In this document: piece by piece, positions 1 through 7,578 of the stretch | Numbering within the stretch: the first letter of the stretch is position 1 | How the letters are laid out: each line of letters begins with the position of its first letter | Source of the DNA: Thiotrichales bacterium | GTDB lineage: Bacteria > Pseudomonadota > Gammaproteobacteria > Thiomicrospirales > Thiomicrospiraceae | Assembly (NCBI GenBank): GCA_016936535.1 | Contig: JAFGXP010000025.1 | Coordinates: 1 to 39,735 of the forward strand | Direction: 5' to 3' | Length of the DNA stretch: 39,735 nucleotides | The notes under the pieces: generated by a model | The model's database searches: none | The model's input: only the letters and a program-made list of their open reading frames with translations | What the model was told of the DNA's origin: nothing | Position numbers and translations under genes: made by a program

Positions 1-1
1 C

Positions 2-658
2 GCAGGTTCGGTAGATCGCGTTGTGGACGGTGTTACCGATGTGGTTGATGGATTGGTTGGTACCGATACCGAAAACTTGGATGCCGGCTTGAATGAAGTG
101 ACCACCGATGTTCAAGAGCTGTTGACTGGAGAACAAACTTTGTCTGAGGTCGCTGAGAGTTTGCTGGGAGGCAAGTCTAATCAGGGGACAGCTGGTGCGG
201 TAGATAATTTGGTTGACGGATTAACCGATACCTTAGATGGTTTGCTCGGAACAGATACCACGGAATTAGACAATGCGGTAAATGATGTCACGACAGCGTT
301 GGGCGGAATTGTCGGTGGTCTATTCGGTGGTTTAGGGTTGAATGCCTTGGCGCGTTCGAGCTCGGTGGATGCAGAGACCGAAACCCAGCTTAATGCCAGT
401 GGATTAGAAAACACGCTTCTCGTCGACGCGGATTTAGCTTTGAATGCATCGGAACTCATGATTGACGGTATCGAAGCAGATGAAGTAATGAATCAATTGG
501 ATTCTTTGGTCGGGGATACGGTTACCGAGCTTAATGCCCCCGCTAGCAATACGGTTGAGACCGTTGTCAATACCGGCAACAGTCTGGTCGAGAGTGTGTT
601 GCTAAGTTCAAATAATCTTTTGAATAACAGCGGGTCTGATAACAACGGTTTGATTTAA
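2..658 (+). CDS. 3' end of a repeat-containing, probably surface or secreted protein (5' truncated by the window)
   Basis: The reading frame is open from the first base, so the GTG at 23 is probably internal and the gene starts outside the window. The visible part is acidic and rich in Val, Asp, Leu, Thr and Asn, with one Met-initiated stretch and no Cys. It holds two diverged copies of a unit of about 43 residues that starts AGSVDRVVDG at nt 2 and AGAVDNLVDG at nt 194, a period of 64 residues. Both copies share the core VDGxxGTDTxxLD (in the form VVDGLVGTDTENLD and TLDGLLGTDTTELD). A Gly-rich linker (GGIVGGLFGGLGL) and an Asn/Ser-rich tail follow. Such composition fits an extracellular or collagen-like/adhesin-type protein, but I recognise no family. 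A terminator follows at 733-759. Confidence 0.6.
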   Translation, partial: AGSVDRVVDGVTDVVDGLVGTDTENLDAGLNEVTTDVQELLTGEQTLSEVAESLLGGKSNQGTAGAVDNLVDGLTDTLDGLLGTDTTELDNAVNDVTTALGGIVGGLFGGLGLNALARSSSVDAETETQLNASGLENTLLVDADLALNASELMIDGIEADEVMNQLDSLVGDTVTELNAPASNTVETVVNTGNSLVESVLLSSNNLLNNSGSDNNGLI

Positions 659-706
659 CTTTAATGACAGATGAAAAGTCGATTTACATTGCATAAAGCA
701 AGCATC

Positions 707-759
707 GGATAACAAGGATGTTATCCCTTTCCAAGGCGCTCGGTTCGGCGCCTTTTTTT
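707..759 (+). terminator. Rho-independent terminator with an upstream hairpin
   Basis: A 7-bp inverted repeat (AAGGCGC at 733-739, GCGCCTT at 748-754) is followed by a T run to 759: a canonical intrinsic terminator for the gene ending at 658. A second hairpin lies just before it (GGATAAC 707-713, GTTATCC 720-726, loop of 6). Confidence 0.8.
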
Positions 760-822
760 ATGGGTGCGTATTTATCTGGGGGTAAGGCGTGTAAAATAAG
801 CGCCAGAAAAAAAGGGGAGTGG

Positions 823-1524
823 ATGCAGCTAATCTATCAGCATGCCGATTTTATTGTGGTGAATAAACCGGCAGGTATGTCGTTTCACGGTCAGACCGAT
901 GAAGCAGGCCTTTTTAGTGAAGGCGTGGTCGATTTGGCGGCAAGAGCCTTTGGTTATAAGAAGCTTTGGCCGGTGCACCGTCTAGACACGATGACCTCAG
1001 GTTTGCTTATTTTAGCGACCCATGTTCAGGCAGCAGCAGAATTTGGTGCCCTGTTTGCAAATCGTATGGTGGCAAAATATTACTTGGCATTGAGTCATAA
1101 AACGCCCAAGAAAAAACAAGGTTGGATTAAGGGTGACATGGTCGCAGCGCGGCGCGGCAGCTATAAGCTGCTGCCGAGTCTGGAGCAGCCAGCGATTACC
1201 CAATTCCATTCGACTTCACTCGAGCCCGGGTTGCGTCTATTTTTATTAAAGCCTCATACTGGCAAAACGCATCAGTTAAGGGTTGCGTTAAAAAGTTTAG
1301 GTAGCCCAATTATCGGTGATTTGCGTTATCAAGCAACTGAAGTGGCTGCCGATTTTGACCGTGGCTATCTGCACGCTTATGGTTTGCGATTTTTATGGCA
1401 TAAGGATTGGATAGAGATTTGCCAAGCACCAGGAGAAGGTAGCTTGTTTCAACAGGCCAATTTGCATCGTCAGTTGGCACAGTGGGGCCCACCTTGGCAG
1501 GTTTTTGAGTCGAAAGGAGCGTAA
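823..1524 (+). CDS. RluA-family RNA pseudouridine synthase
   Basis: Converts a specific uridine in RNA to pseudouridine in the cytoplasm; the target cannot be told from sequence. The catalytic motif HRLDTMTSG is present, with the catalytic Asp at residue 55, preceded by the family's N-terminal NKPAG motif. At 233 residues it lacks an S4 domain and resembles the short single-domain RluA-like proteins (TIGR01621 type). I chose ATG 823 because GGGGAG lies just upstream and the homologous region begins there; the frame extends upstream to 718 but that part runs through the preceding terminator. A -10-like TAAAAT lies at 793-798. The stop codon abuts the next gene, so the two are likely co-transcribed. 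Confidence 0.88.
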   Translation: MQLIYQHADFIVVNKPAGMSFHGQTDEAGLFSEGVVDLAARAFGYKKLWPVHRLDTMTSGLLILATHVQAAAEFGALFANRMVAKYYLALSHKTPKKKQGWIKGDMVAARRGSYKLLPSLEQPAITQFHSTSLEPGLRLFLLKPHTGKTHQLRVALKSLGSPIIGDLRYQATEVAADFDRGYLHAYGLRFLWHKDWIEICQAPGEGSLFQQANLHRQLAQWGPPWQVFESKGA

Positions 1525-1962
1525 ATGTTAAGCGAAAAATTTTGGGAAAGAAAAACCCTAGCCCAGATGAACGATCTAGAGTGGGAGGCATTGTGTGATG
1601 GCTGTGGCCTGTGTTGCTTAACAAAGTTACAGGATGAGGAAACGGATGAGGTCGTTTATACCCGAGTGGTCTGTCCCTATTCGGATCCGAAAACGGCTCA
1701 ATGTCGGGATTATGCAAATCGTTCAGTCAATGTACCGGCATGCGTTCAATTAACTCGGCAGAGAGTCGCAGAATTTGATTGGTTGCCAGATACTTGTGCC
1801 TACCGAATGCTGCATCGGGGTCAGTCGCTGCCAGATTGGCATCCACTGATTTCAAAAGATAAAGAGAGCTTACGCAAAGCCGGAATTGGTCTATTGGCCA
1901 TTCCGGTGGTCGTGGATACCGGAACGCTCGACTATGAAGATTATGTCATTGAGCATCCTTAA
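1525..1962 (+). CDS. ycgN: YcgN family (UPF0260 / YkgJ-type Cys cluster) protein
   Basis: A 145-residue soluble protein of the YcgN/UPF0260 family, which belongs to the wider YkgJ group of putative Zn- or Fe-S-binding proteins. The diagnostic cluster CDGCGLCC sits at residues 24-31, followed by Cys50, Cys60 (in CPYSDPKTAQC) and Cys73 (VPAC), enough to bind a metal or cluster. The role of the family is unknown. ATG follows the stop of the pseudouridine synthase directly, with GGAG eight bases upstream, so the pair is one transcription unit. It converges on slyD. Confidence 0.88.
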   Translation: MLSEKFWERKTLAQMNDLEWEALCDGCGLCCLTKLQDEETDEVVYTRVVCPYSDPKTAQCRDYANRSVNVPACVQLTRQRVAEFDWLPDTCAYRMLHRGQSLPDWHPLISKDKESLRKAGIGLLAIPVVVDTGTLDYEDYVIEHP

Positions 1963-1974
1963 AAGATGCTCAAT
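1948..1974. terminator. Hairpin between convergent genes
   Basis: A perfect 10-bp inverted repeat (ATTGAGCATC at 1948-1957, GATGCTCAAT at 1965-1974) spans the ycgN stop codon. There is no T run on either side, so it may act as an mRNA-stabilising end or a weak terminator between ycgN and slyD. Confidence 0.45.
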
Positions 1975-2020
1975 CAATGACGTTCATAAACAAGAAAAGT
2001 GAACGCTAAGCAAGGTCGTG

Positions 2021-2503
2021 TTAATGGTGGTGGTGACCGCCAACGCCATGCGCGTGCCCATGAGCGATTTCGTCTTCAGTAGCCGCACGAACGCCGGTAA
2101 TTTCAATTTCAAAAGTTAGGTCCATTCCAGCCAATGGATGATTGCCATCTACGGTAACTTGACCGTTTTCAACCTGAGTCACTTCGACCGAATGCATGCC
2201 ATGTTCGGATTGCGCTTCAAACCGCATTCCCACTTCAATTTGATCGACACCCTGGAACATTTCCATTGGGACAATTTGTACCAACTGCTCAACACGTTCA
2301 CCGTAAGCATCGGCAGCAGCGACCTTAGCCGTAAATTTATCGCCAACGGTTTTTCCTTCCATCTGCACTTCCAAACCGGGAATGATGTTGCCATAACCGT
2401 GTAGATAAGCGAGTGGTTGGCCGTTTGAAGCATCAAGGGTTTCACCTGCCTGATTAGTAAGTGTGTATTCAAATAGGCCGACGACATCTTTACAAATATT
2501 CAT
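2021..2503 (-). CDS. slyD: FKBP-type peptidyl-prolyl cis-trans isomerase SlyD
   Basis: Cytoplasmic prolyl isomerase and chaperone; in Escherichia coli SlyD also supplies nickel for hydrogenase maturation. The order is the usual one: N-terminal FKBP strand (MNICKDVVGLFEYTL), the GNIIPGLE segment near residue 40, the inserted chaperone flap, then the second half of the FKBP fold. The C-terminal tail is short and His-rich (HGHAHGVGGHHHH), a metal-binding feature. At 160 residues it is shorter than the 196-residue E. coli protein because of this reduced tail. I start at the ATG at 2503; an upstream in-frame ATG at 2542 would add 13 residues with no family match. Confidence 0.93.
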   Translation of the reverse strand: MNICKDVVGLFEYTLTNQAGETLDASNGQPLAYLHGYGNIIPGLEVQMEGKTVGDKFTAKVAAADAYGERVEQLVQIVPMEMFQGVDQIEVGMRFEAQSEHGMHSVEVTQVENGQVTVDGNHPLAGMDLTFEIEITGVRAATEDEIAHGHAHGVGGHHHH

Positions 2504-2631
2504 AAATAAGTTTCCAAGTTTAGTAGGTTGATTGAAATTCACCGAGTATCATACCGTCACTTGTGCCGAAAAGCACATCTGCGCAAGCTTAGAAATCATC
2601 AGAACATTATTCACAATAAGGAGTAGCGTGC

Positions 2632-3054
2632 ATGTTATGGCTTAAGATGTTTCACATTTTATTTATGATGTCGTGGATGGCGGGGATTTTTTACTTACCG
2701 CGAATCTTTGTGCATTTTGTTGAGGGGAAGGCGGCTGGACAAGACGTGGCGCGTTTGGCGATTATGGCCGAAAAACTCTACAAGTTTATGACCATTATGA
2801 TGATGCTCGCGATTGGCACGGGCATTTGGCTGTGGTTAGCCTATTTCCCTTTGGCACAAGGCATGGGCTGGCTGCATGCTAAAATTGTGGTGGTTGGTCT
2901 GCTTTTGGTGTATCACCTCTGGACCAAAAAACGGATGTTGGAAATGAAACAAGGGCATTTAAATCACAGCGGTGTTTATTACCGTTGGGCAAATGAAATT
3001 CCATTGGTGTTGGCAACTGCAATCTTGATTCTTGTGGTCATTAAGCCTTTCTAA
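2632..3054 (+). CDS. hemJ: HemJ-type protoporphyrinogen IX oxidase (UPF0093)
   Basis: Small integral membrane enzyme that oxidises protoporphyrinogen IX to protoporphyrin IX in heme synthesis, in organisms lacking HemG/HemY. The 140-residue protein starts LWLKMFHILFMMSWMAGIFY, the family's N-terminal signature, with the conserved His at position 8. It has four hydrophobic segments (about 5-22, 52-72, 80-98 and 118-138) and WLHAKI in the third, also family-typical. GGAG lies upstream of the ATG. It appears to be monocistronic; 22 bases beyond its stop lies a terminator pointing the other way. Confidence 0.87.
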   Translation: MLWLKMFHILFMMSWMAGIFYLPRIFVHFVEGKAAGQDVARLAIMAEKLYKFMTIMMMLAIGTGIWLWLAYFPLAQGMGWLHAKIVVVGLLLVYHLWTKKRMLEMKQGHLNHSGVYYRWANEIPLVLATAILILVVIKPF

Positions 3055-3075
3055 GAAAGCGATTTTTTTGTCCCC

Positions 3076-3112
3076 AAAAAAAAGCCAAGCTGCAGTAAAA
3101 CAGGCTTGGCTT
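3076..3112 (-). terminator. Intrinsic terminator on the minus strand with no visible gene
   Basis: Read on the minus strand: a 9-bp stem (AAGCCAAGC / GCTTGGCTT, plus-strand arms 3082-3090 and 3104-3112) followed by a run of eight T (plus-strand A 3076-3083). No minus-strand gene lies upstream before the promoter region near 3330, suggesting a small RNA. Confidence 0.75.
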
Positions 3113-3302
3113 GACCATCGTTATCGCTCAAACTTTTAGGAGAGTTAGCCTTAAGGCACGACGCGATATCGTGGATAAGAGGAGGTTAAAACAAAAAAAC
3201 GCGCCTCGATTCACTCAAAGTTCATCCTATCTTTTTATGATTACCCTTTCATGGCACGAATACGTCAATAAAATGAATTTTTGCAGCAAATTGAGATGAA
3301 CG

Positions 3303-3349
3303 CATTCTCAAAAATAAAATTAATGAGAATGATTTGTTTTTAGTATAAT
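3303..3349 (+). promoter_or_regulatory. Fur-box-like operator overlapping a promoter
   Basis: AATGAGAATGATTT at 3322-3335 matches the hexamer-repeat style of Fur boxes. Together with ATTCTCA at 3304-3310 it forms a 7-bp inverted repeat (TGAGAAT at 3324-3330). A perfect -10 TATAAT lies at 3344-3349, so the operator would cover the -35/spacer region: an arrangement for iron-dependent repression of the gene at 3529. The -35 is poor. Confidence 0.6.
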
Positions 3350-3528
3350 AGAGCCCGTCTGGCAAAAGTCAAGACAAAATCTTTTCCAAAGCGTCAAAAT
3401 GCCGATTGAAGCGAAACCTATTTGGGCTTGCTTACAGAAGCAAATACCCGTCTAAGCTTGTTTTGCATAGGCGCGCATAAGCTTTGTTAAAAAGTTTTCT
3501 ATTTTTAAAATACATTGAGGAGCAGAAC

Positions 3529-3786
3529 ATGGCTCATTCACACTACGCGATTGCCACGCGCGAAGCGCTAACGGAAAGCGAGATTGCTGCCAATGAATTG
3601 GCGGTGGCTTTGCCAACGCAAGTACTCGAACGTTTAATTCAAGAAGGAAGGCTTAATCCAAGCGAGCTAAGACCGCTGCATCCTCGGGCAAAAGTGCAAA
3701 TACGGCAATATTGTTTAAGTGCTTGCCAAGGTCGTAATTGTTACAGCTGCATTTTTCAACAGCAGTGCCAATTTAAATCGAGTTGA
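3529..3786 (+). CDS. Small Cys-rich protein of unknown function, probably iron-regulated
   Basis: I do not recognise this 85-residue protein. The first 60 residues look helical and carry no signal peptide. The C-terminal third has five Cys in the pattern C-x3-C-x4-C-x2-C-x5-C (from QYCLSACQGRNCYSC), which could bind a metal or Fe-S cluster. The N-terminus has two His (MAHSHY). ATG 3529 is chosen because GAGGAG lies 6 bases upstream; the frame runs further upstream without a better start. The Fur-box-like promoter about 180 bases upstream suggests induction on iron limitation. It stands alone, before rimO. Confidence 0.65.
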   Translation: MAHSHYAIATREALTESEIAANELAVALPTQVLERLIQEGRLNPSELRPLHPRAKVQIRQYCLSACQGRNCYSCIFQQQCQFKSS

Positions 3787-3950
3787 GTTCACTCAAACTC
3801 ACTCAAGGGCCCAGGCATAGAAGCTTTTAGAAGCTGTTTCTCACGATCGCTATTGCTGAATCTTTTGTGATACAGGTTCGGCCAAATCCGCTATCGTTCC
3901 AATCGGCTTTGGGCTAGAATAACGCCACTTTTTTAGCGGTGGTAAACAAA

Positions 3951-5327
3951 ATGTCTAAACAAAATCCAACGGTCGGTGTGATTAGCTTAGGGTGTCCTAA
4001 AGCGACAGTAGATACCGAACGCATTCTGACGCAATTGCGTACCGAGGGTTATCAACTCACCAACAGTTATGAAGATGCGGATACCGTTATTGTCAATACT
4101 TGTGGGTTTATCGACAGCGCGGTTCAAGAGTCTTTGGATACGATTGGCGAAGCCTTGGCCGAAAATGGCAAAGTGATTGTGACGGGCTGCTTGGGCGCGC
4201 GCGCTGAAGAAATTTTAAAAGTGCATCCCAAAGTGCTCGCGGTTTCTGGGCCTGCCGCGTACGCGGAAGTCGTCTCAGCAGTCCACAATGTTATCGCGCC
4301 CCCGCCGTATAACCCGTTTGTCGATTTGGTCCCGCCGCAGGGGATTAAACTAACGCCAAAACATTATGCCTATCTAAAAATATCCGAAGGCTGTAACCAC
4401 CGTTGTACTTTCTGCATTATTCCGTCGATGCGGGGCGATCTCATTAGCCGTCCGGTTGCTGACGTCTTAACCGAAGCGAAAAAACTGCAGGCGGCAGGGG
4501 TCAAAGAGTTGCTAGTGGTCTCACAAGATACCGCGGCCTATGGGGTAGATGTTAAATATAAAACCGATTTTGCCGATGGTCGTCCGACTAAAACGTCAAT
4601 GGTTGGTTTGGCACAAGCCCTGGGTGAACTCGGTGGGATCGACAATTTTTGGGTGCGTTTGCATTACGTTTACCCTTACCCGAATGTGGAAGAGGTTATT
4701 CCCTTAATGCGCGACGGCAAAATTTTGCCCTATCTGGATATGCCGTTGCAACACGCCAATCCGCGCATTTTAAAAGCGATGAAACGTCCGGGAAATGTCG
4801 AAAAAACACTTGAACGTATCAAACAATGGCGCGAACAGGTGCCGAATCTGACCATCCGTTCAACATTCATTGTTGGCTTTCCAGGTGAAACGGAAGAAGA
4901 ATTCCAAGATCTACTCGATTTCTTAGAAGAAGCACAGTTAGACCGAGTCGGTTGCTTCCAGTATTCACCGGTGAATGGCGCGGTGGCCAACGATTTAGCT
5001 CCACCTGTTCCAGATGAAGTAAAACAAGACCGTTGGGAGCGTTTTATGCAAACGCAACAAGCGATCTCTGCGAATAAAATGCAAGCTAAAGTCGGGCAAG
5101 TGATGACGGTGTTGGTCGATGAAATTGACGATGAAGGTGCCATTGCGCGCTCTATGGCCGATGCGCCCGAAATTGACGGACTGGTCTTTATTGAAGACGG
5201 CTTTCATCTGCAACCGGGACAGTTTGTAAAGGTAGAAATCGTCGCTGCAGATGAGTATGACCTTTGGGCAAAACCGATTGGTGAATTTGCTCAAGACACG
5301 GACACATCGTTTATCGAATTGGGTTGA
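3951..5327 (+). CDS. rimO: Ribosomal protein S12 methylthiotransferase RimO
   Basis: Radical SAM enzyme that adds a methylthio group to the beta-carbon of an Asp of ribosomal protein S12. The N-terminal domain has the auxiliary-cluster Cys at 15 (SLGCPK), 51 (NTCGF) and 80 (TGCLG). The radical SAM domain has C148-x3-C152-x2-C155 within [14 protein letters not shown]-terminal TRAM domain covers roughly the last 65 residues and ends in DEYDLWAKP. The 458-residue length fits E. coli RimO (441) closely. I use ATG 3951 rather than the GTG at 3939, since the homologous part begins at MSKQNP. TAGAAT at 3915-3920 is a likely -10. A strong terminator follows. Confidence 0.96.
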   Translation: MSKQNPTVGVISLGCPKATVDTERILTQLRTEGYQLTNSYEDADTVIVNTCGFIDSAVQESLDTIGEALAENGKVIVTGCLGARAEEILKVHPKVLAVSGPAAYAEVVSAVHNVIAPPPYNPFVDLVPPQGIKLTPKHYAYLKISEGCNHRCTFCIIPSMRGDLISRPVADVLTEAKKLQAAGVKELLVVSQDTAAYGVDVKYKTDFADGRPTKTSMVGLAQALGELGGIDNFWVRLHYVYPYPNVEEVIPLMRDGKILPYLDMPLQHANPRILKAMKRPGNVEKTLERIKQWREQVPNLTIRSTFIVGFPGETEEEFQDLLDFLEEAQLDRVGCFQYSPVNGAVANDLAPPVPDEVKQDRWERFMQTQQAISANKMQAKVGQVMTVLVDEIDDEGAIARSMADAPEIDGLVFIEDGFHLQPGQFVKVEIVAADEYDLWAKPIGEFAQDTDTSFIELG

Positions 5328-5364
5328 GACTTGGTTGGTCATACCACCGGTTGAACCTGTTTTA

Positions 5365-5390
5365 AAAACCCGCCTTTGCGGGTTTTTTTT
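5365..5390 (+). terminator. Rho-independent terminator of rimO
   Basis: AAACCCGC (5366-5373) pairs with GCGGGTTT (5378-5385) around a short loop and runs into eight T ending at 5390. It overlaps the upstream extension of the nitroreductase frame, which supports the later start at 5421. Confidence 0.88.
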
Positions 5391-5420
5391 ATGGCTTTTT
5401 CACTGTCGAACGAGGAAAAA

Positions 5421-6089
5421 ATGAAGGTAAGTCAAGCGTTACTACAACGACGCTCCACCCGTGCGTTTCAAACGCGTCCGGTCGAACGCACAAAAATCGA
5501 ACAAATTCTTGAACACGCGAAATGGGCACCTTCAGGTGTAAACCTTCAGCCTTGGCGCATTTACGTTGTAACTGGCACAGCAAAGCAACGTTTGTCGAAA
5601 CAACTTTTGGCAGAATTTGCCTCTGGACGCAAGGCGCAAATGGATTACCAATACTATCCCTTGGTGTGGAAACCGATTTTTAAGCAGAGAAGAGATGCGC
5701 TTGCTCAAGCCATGTTTGGGTTACTGAAGATTAAGCGTGACGATCAAGGGGCTCGTTTTAGCCAGTGGTCACGAAACTATCTGGCATTTGATGCGCCTTG
5801 TATGTTGCTTTTCAGTATCGATGAGTCACTGCAAACAGGATCTTATCTCGATTACGGTATGTTTTTGCAGTCGATTATGCTGATGGCGGAAGAGTTGGGC
5901 TTGGCGACCTGTGTTCAGGCGTCTCTCGCAGAATACCCAAACATTTTGCGTGAGTTTATCGGAGCGGAAAATGCCCCCCATTTTGTATGCGGCATGGCGC
6001 TGGGCTACGCCGCCCAGGAAGCCGAAATTAACCAATTGCGGCCGTCGCGCTTATCTCTATCCGACTTGGCAACGTTTATCGAGATTTAA
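5421..6089 (+). CDS. Nitroreductase family flavoprotein
   Basis: FMN-dependent oxidoreductase of the NADPH-dehydrogenase/nitroreductase fold, usually reducing nitro compounds or quinones with NAD(P)H. The N-terminal flavin-phosphate motif RRSTRAF is at residues 10-16, followed by WAPSGVNLQPWRIYVVTG near 38-55. A segment near 150 (LGLATCVQASLAEYPNILREF) matches the family's second flavin-contact region, and FVCGMALGY lies near the C-terminus. ATG 5421 has GAGGAA at the right spacing; an earlier ATG at 5391 lies directly on the rimO terminator's T run. The substrate is unknown. Confidence 0.88.
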   Translation: MKVSQALLQRRSTRAFQTRPVERTKIEQILEHAKWAPSGVNLQPWRIYVVTGTAKQRLSKQLLAEFASGRKAQMDYQYYPLVWKPIFKQRRDALAQAMFGLLKIKRDDQGARFSQWSRNYLAFDAPCMLLFSIDESLQTGSYLDYGMFLQSIMLMAEELGLATCVQASLAEYPNILREFIGAENAPHFVCGMALGYAAQEAEINQLRPSRLSLSDLATFIEI

Positions 6090-6198
6090 TTTTTTCTTGA
6101 TTTCATTTCTTACCCCATCATACAATTTTCAAAAAAGAAATAAAGAAGGTTTTTGCCAATAAATATGCAAAATTTTTAATAAACAAAGAGACATTAAG

Positions 6199-7032
6199 AT
6201 GGAATTTTCTAAAGACGAGATCACGCCCGAAGCCATTCACCAAGCGTTATTTCAGTTAAGGCAGCAAATTGCCTTTTTGGGTCAACGCTTAGCAGACTTG
6301 TCGGAAGGGGAATTGTCTATTTGGATACCCAGCGGTTGGCGTAATCCAAAATTAAGTCCATTGGAACAACTGCGCGCACATCTAACCACGGTTGTCTTTC
6401 AACCTGGGCAAGACGCTAAAGAGACAACACTCTTACCAGGAGTGGTGTGCGTAGAGGAAAATTTCATGCGTGAAATCGAGCAACTTAATGCAGCGAAACG
6501 GCATTTTAAATTACGAATGCAGTTTGCTAAGAAAACCTTGGGACGCAGTCCTTATTTGAGTTTGGTGCAACAAGTGGTTCATCCGCACTCTATCAGTCTG
6601 TTGCAACTGTATCGTGATTTTCGTTGTTTTTACCCGCCCGTAACCGAAGTGCAGTTTTCATGGGTTTTTAAGGAAACGGCCACGGTTAAACTGAGTGCGC
6701 AGGGGGCGATAAAACACATCGTTGAGCAGATTGAAAATCAGAAAATTCAAAAGGACTTGTTAGCGAAGGTGGCTAAGTTAGGGGATGTTGAGTTTCTTTA
6801 TCAGCGGCAAATTGCGCCACATCTTCAAGCGAATTTAAAGTTTGAAACAGAGCGGCCAATGGCAAAGAAGATTCATTCACCCGTATTCCTGCTTCAAAAA
6901 GCGTTTCCGATTTTACCCAATCATGATCTGCCAATGGAGCCAACGGCGCTCATTAAACCGCGAGCGGTTCGAAAGGATAAGAAAGTATGGCAACGTCTGT
7001 ATTCAGGTTTAAATCTTTATTATGCTCAATAA
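6199..7032 (+). CDS. tus: Tus-like replication terminus site-binding protein (Ter family, divergent)
   Basis: A 277-residue basic protein without signal peptide or membrane segment. Compared from memory with E. coli Tus (309 residues), motifs appear in the same order. LLPGVVC (near 78) stands for RLPGVLC. SISLLQLYRDFRCFYPP (near 131) stands for LITLNAYRTLTVLHDP. VQFSWVFK (near 151) stands for LRFGWANK, the strand holding DNA-contacting residues in Tus. The tail LYSGLNLYYAQ stands for IPRLHLYVAD. Tus binds Ter sites and stops forks from one side. The match is motif-level only, identity looks low, and the family is best known from Enterobacterales and relatives. The next gene overlaps its last 11 bases and encodes a DNA repair enzyme. 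The start has a weak AAAGAGA ribosome site. Confidence 0.72.
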   Translation: MEFSKDEITPEAIHQALFQLRQQIAFLGQRLADLSEGELSIWIPSGWRNPKLSPLEQLRAHLTTVVFQPGQDAKETTLLPGVVCVEENFMREIEQLNAAKRHFKLRMQFAKKTLGRSPYLSLVQQVVHPHSISLLQLYRDFRCFYPPVTEVQFSWVFKETATVKLSAQGAIKHIVEQIENQKIQKDLLAKVAKLGDVEFLYQRQIAPHLQANLKFETERPMAKKIHSPVFLLQKAFPILPNHDLPMEPTALIKPRAVRKDKKVWQRLYSGLNLYYAQ

Positions 7033-7531
7033 ATCGTTTATTTGTGGCTTCCCACCTATTTTGTGCGACCGACCTAAAGTATTGATTTTGGGGACCATGC
7101 CCAGCGTTCAATCTTTGCAAAACCAATTTTATTACGCCCATCCTCGCAATGCCTTTTGGCCCATTATTGCCCACCTAAGTGGGTTAAGCTTAAACAACGA
7201 GAGTGATAAACGCCAAGCATGCGAGTTACTTGGCATTATGGTTTGGGACGTATTAGCTTCATGTCAACGCTCGGGAAGTCTGGATAGTGCCATCAAACAA
7301 CCACAAGCAAATGATTTTGTGACATGTTTTCAATCCTACCCAAGCATCGAAGCGATTTTTTTTAACGGCCAATCCGCGGCAAAACTGTTTAAGCAGCAGG
7401 TTGTGGCTAAAGGATTTCTGCCAAAACACTTGCATTGGTGTACTTTACCTTCGACCAGTCCCGCCAATGCACGCTTAAAAATTAGCGATAAATTATTGAT
7501 TTGGGAAGAAAAAATCCGTCCGTTCCTGTAA
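7022..7531 (+). CDS. DNA-deoxyinosine glycosylase (hypoxanthine-DNA glycosylase, UDG superfamily)
   Basis: Removes deaminated adenine (hypoxanthine) from DNA, starting base-excision repair. The 169-residue protein has the family's motif 1 as ILGTMPSVQSL with QFYYAHPRNAFW just after it, an FNGQSAAKLF segment in the middle (residues about 113-122), and motif 2 as LPSTSPANA near 142-150, typical of the TIGR04274 group. The ATG lies 11 bases inside the Tus-like gene, so translation is probably coupled. A TAAAAT at 7529-7534, at its end, may be a promoter for trhP. Confidence 0.88.
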   Translation: MLNKSFICGFPPILCDRPKVLILGTMPSVQSLQNQFYYAHPRNAFWPIIAHLSGLSLNNESDKRQACELLGIMVWDVLASCQRSGSLDSAIKQPQANDFVTCFQSYPSIEAIFFNGQSAAKLFKQQVVAKGFLPKHLHWCTLPSTSPANARLKISDKLLIWEEKIRPFL

Positions 7532-7578
7532 AATACTAGCCTTTCATTTTCAACCACTTTTTAGCTAGGAGATTTGCC

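Larger units (their letters stand above)
3055..3528. other. 474-base intergenic region with opposed regulatory signals
   Basis: No credible protein gene is visible. The left end holds a terminator for the minus strand (3076-3112). The right part holds a Fur-box-like sequence with a TATAAT at 3344-3349 reading right, followed by a leader of about 170 bases for the gene at 3529. The middle (about 3113-3230) could be a short minus-strand RNA ending at that terminator; a poor promoter candidate (TTGACG on the minus strand around 3262) is all that supports its start. Confidence 0.5.

Noticed and set aside
3111-3299. 62-codon plus-strand frame between hemJ and the Fur-like region
   Set aside because: No ribosome site, starts inside the minus-strand terminator and has no protein-like features.
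5376-5420. Earlier start codons for the nitroreductase
   Set aside because: They lie on the rimO terminator and lack a ribosome site; ATG 5421 has GAGGAA in place.
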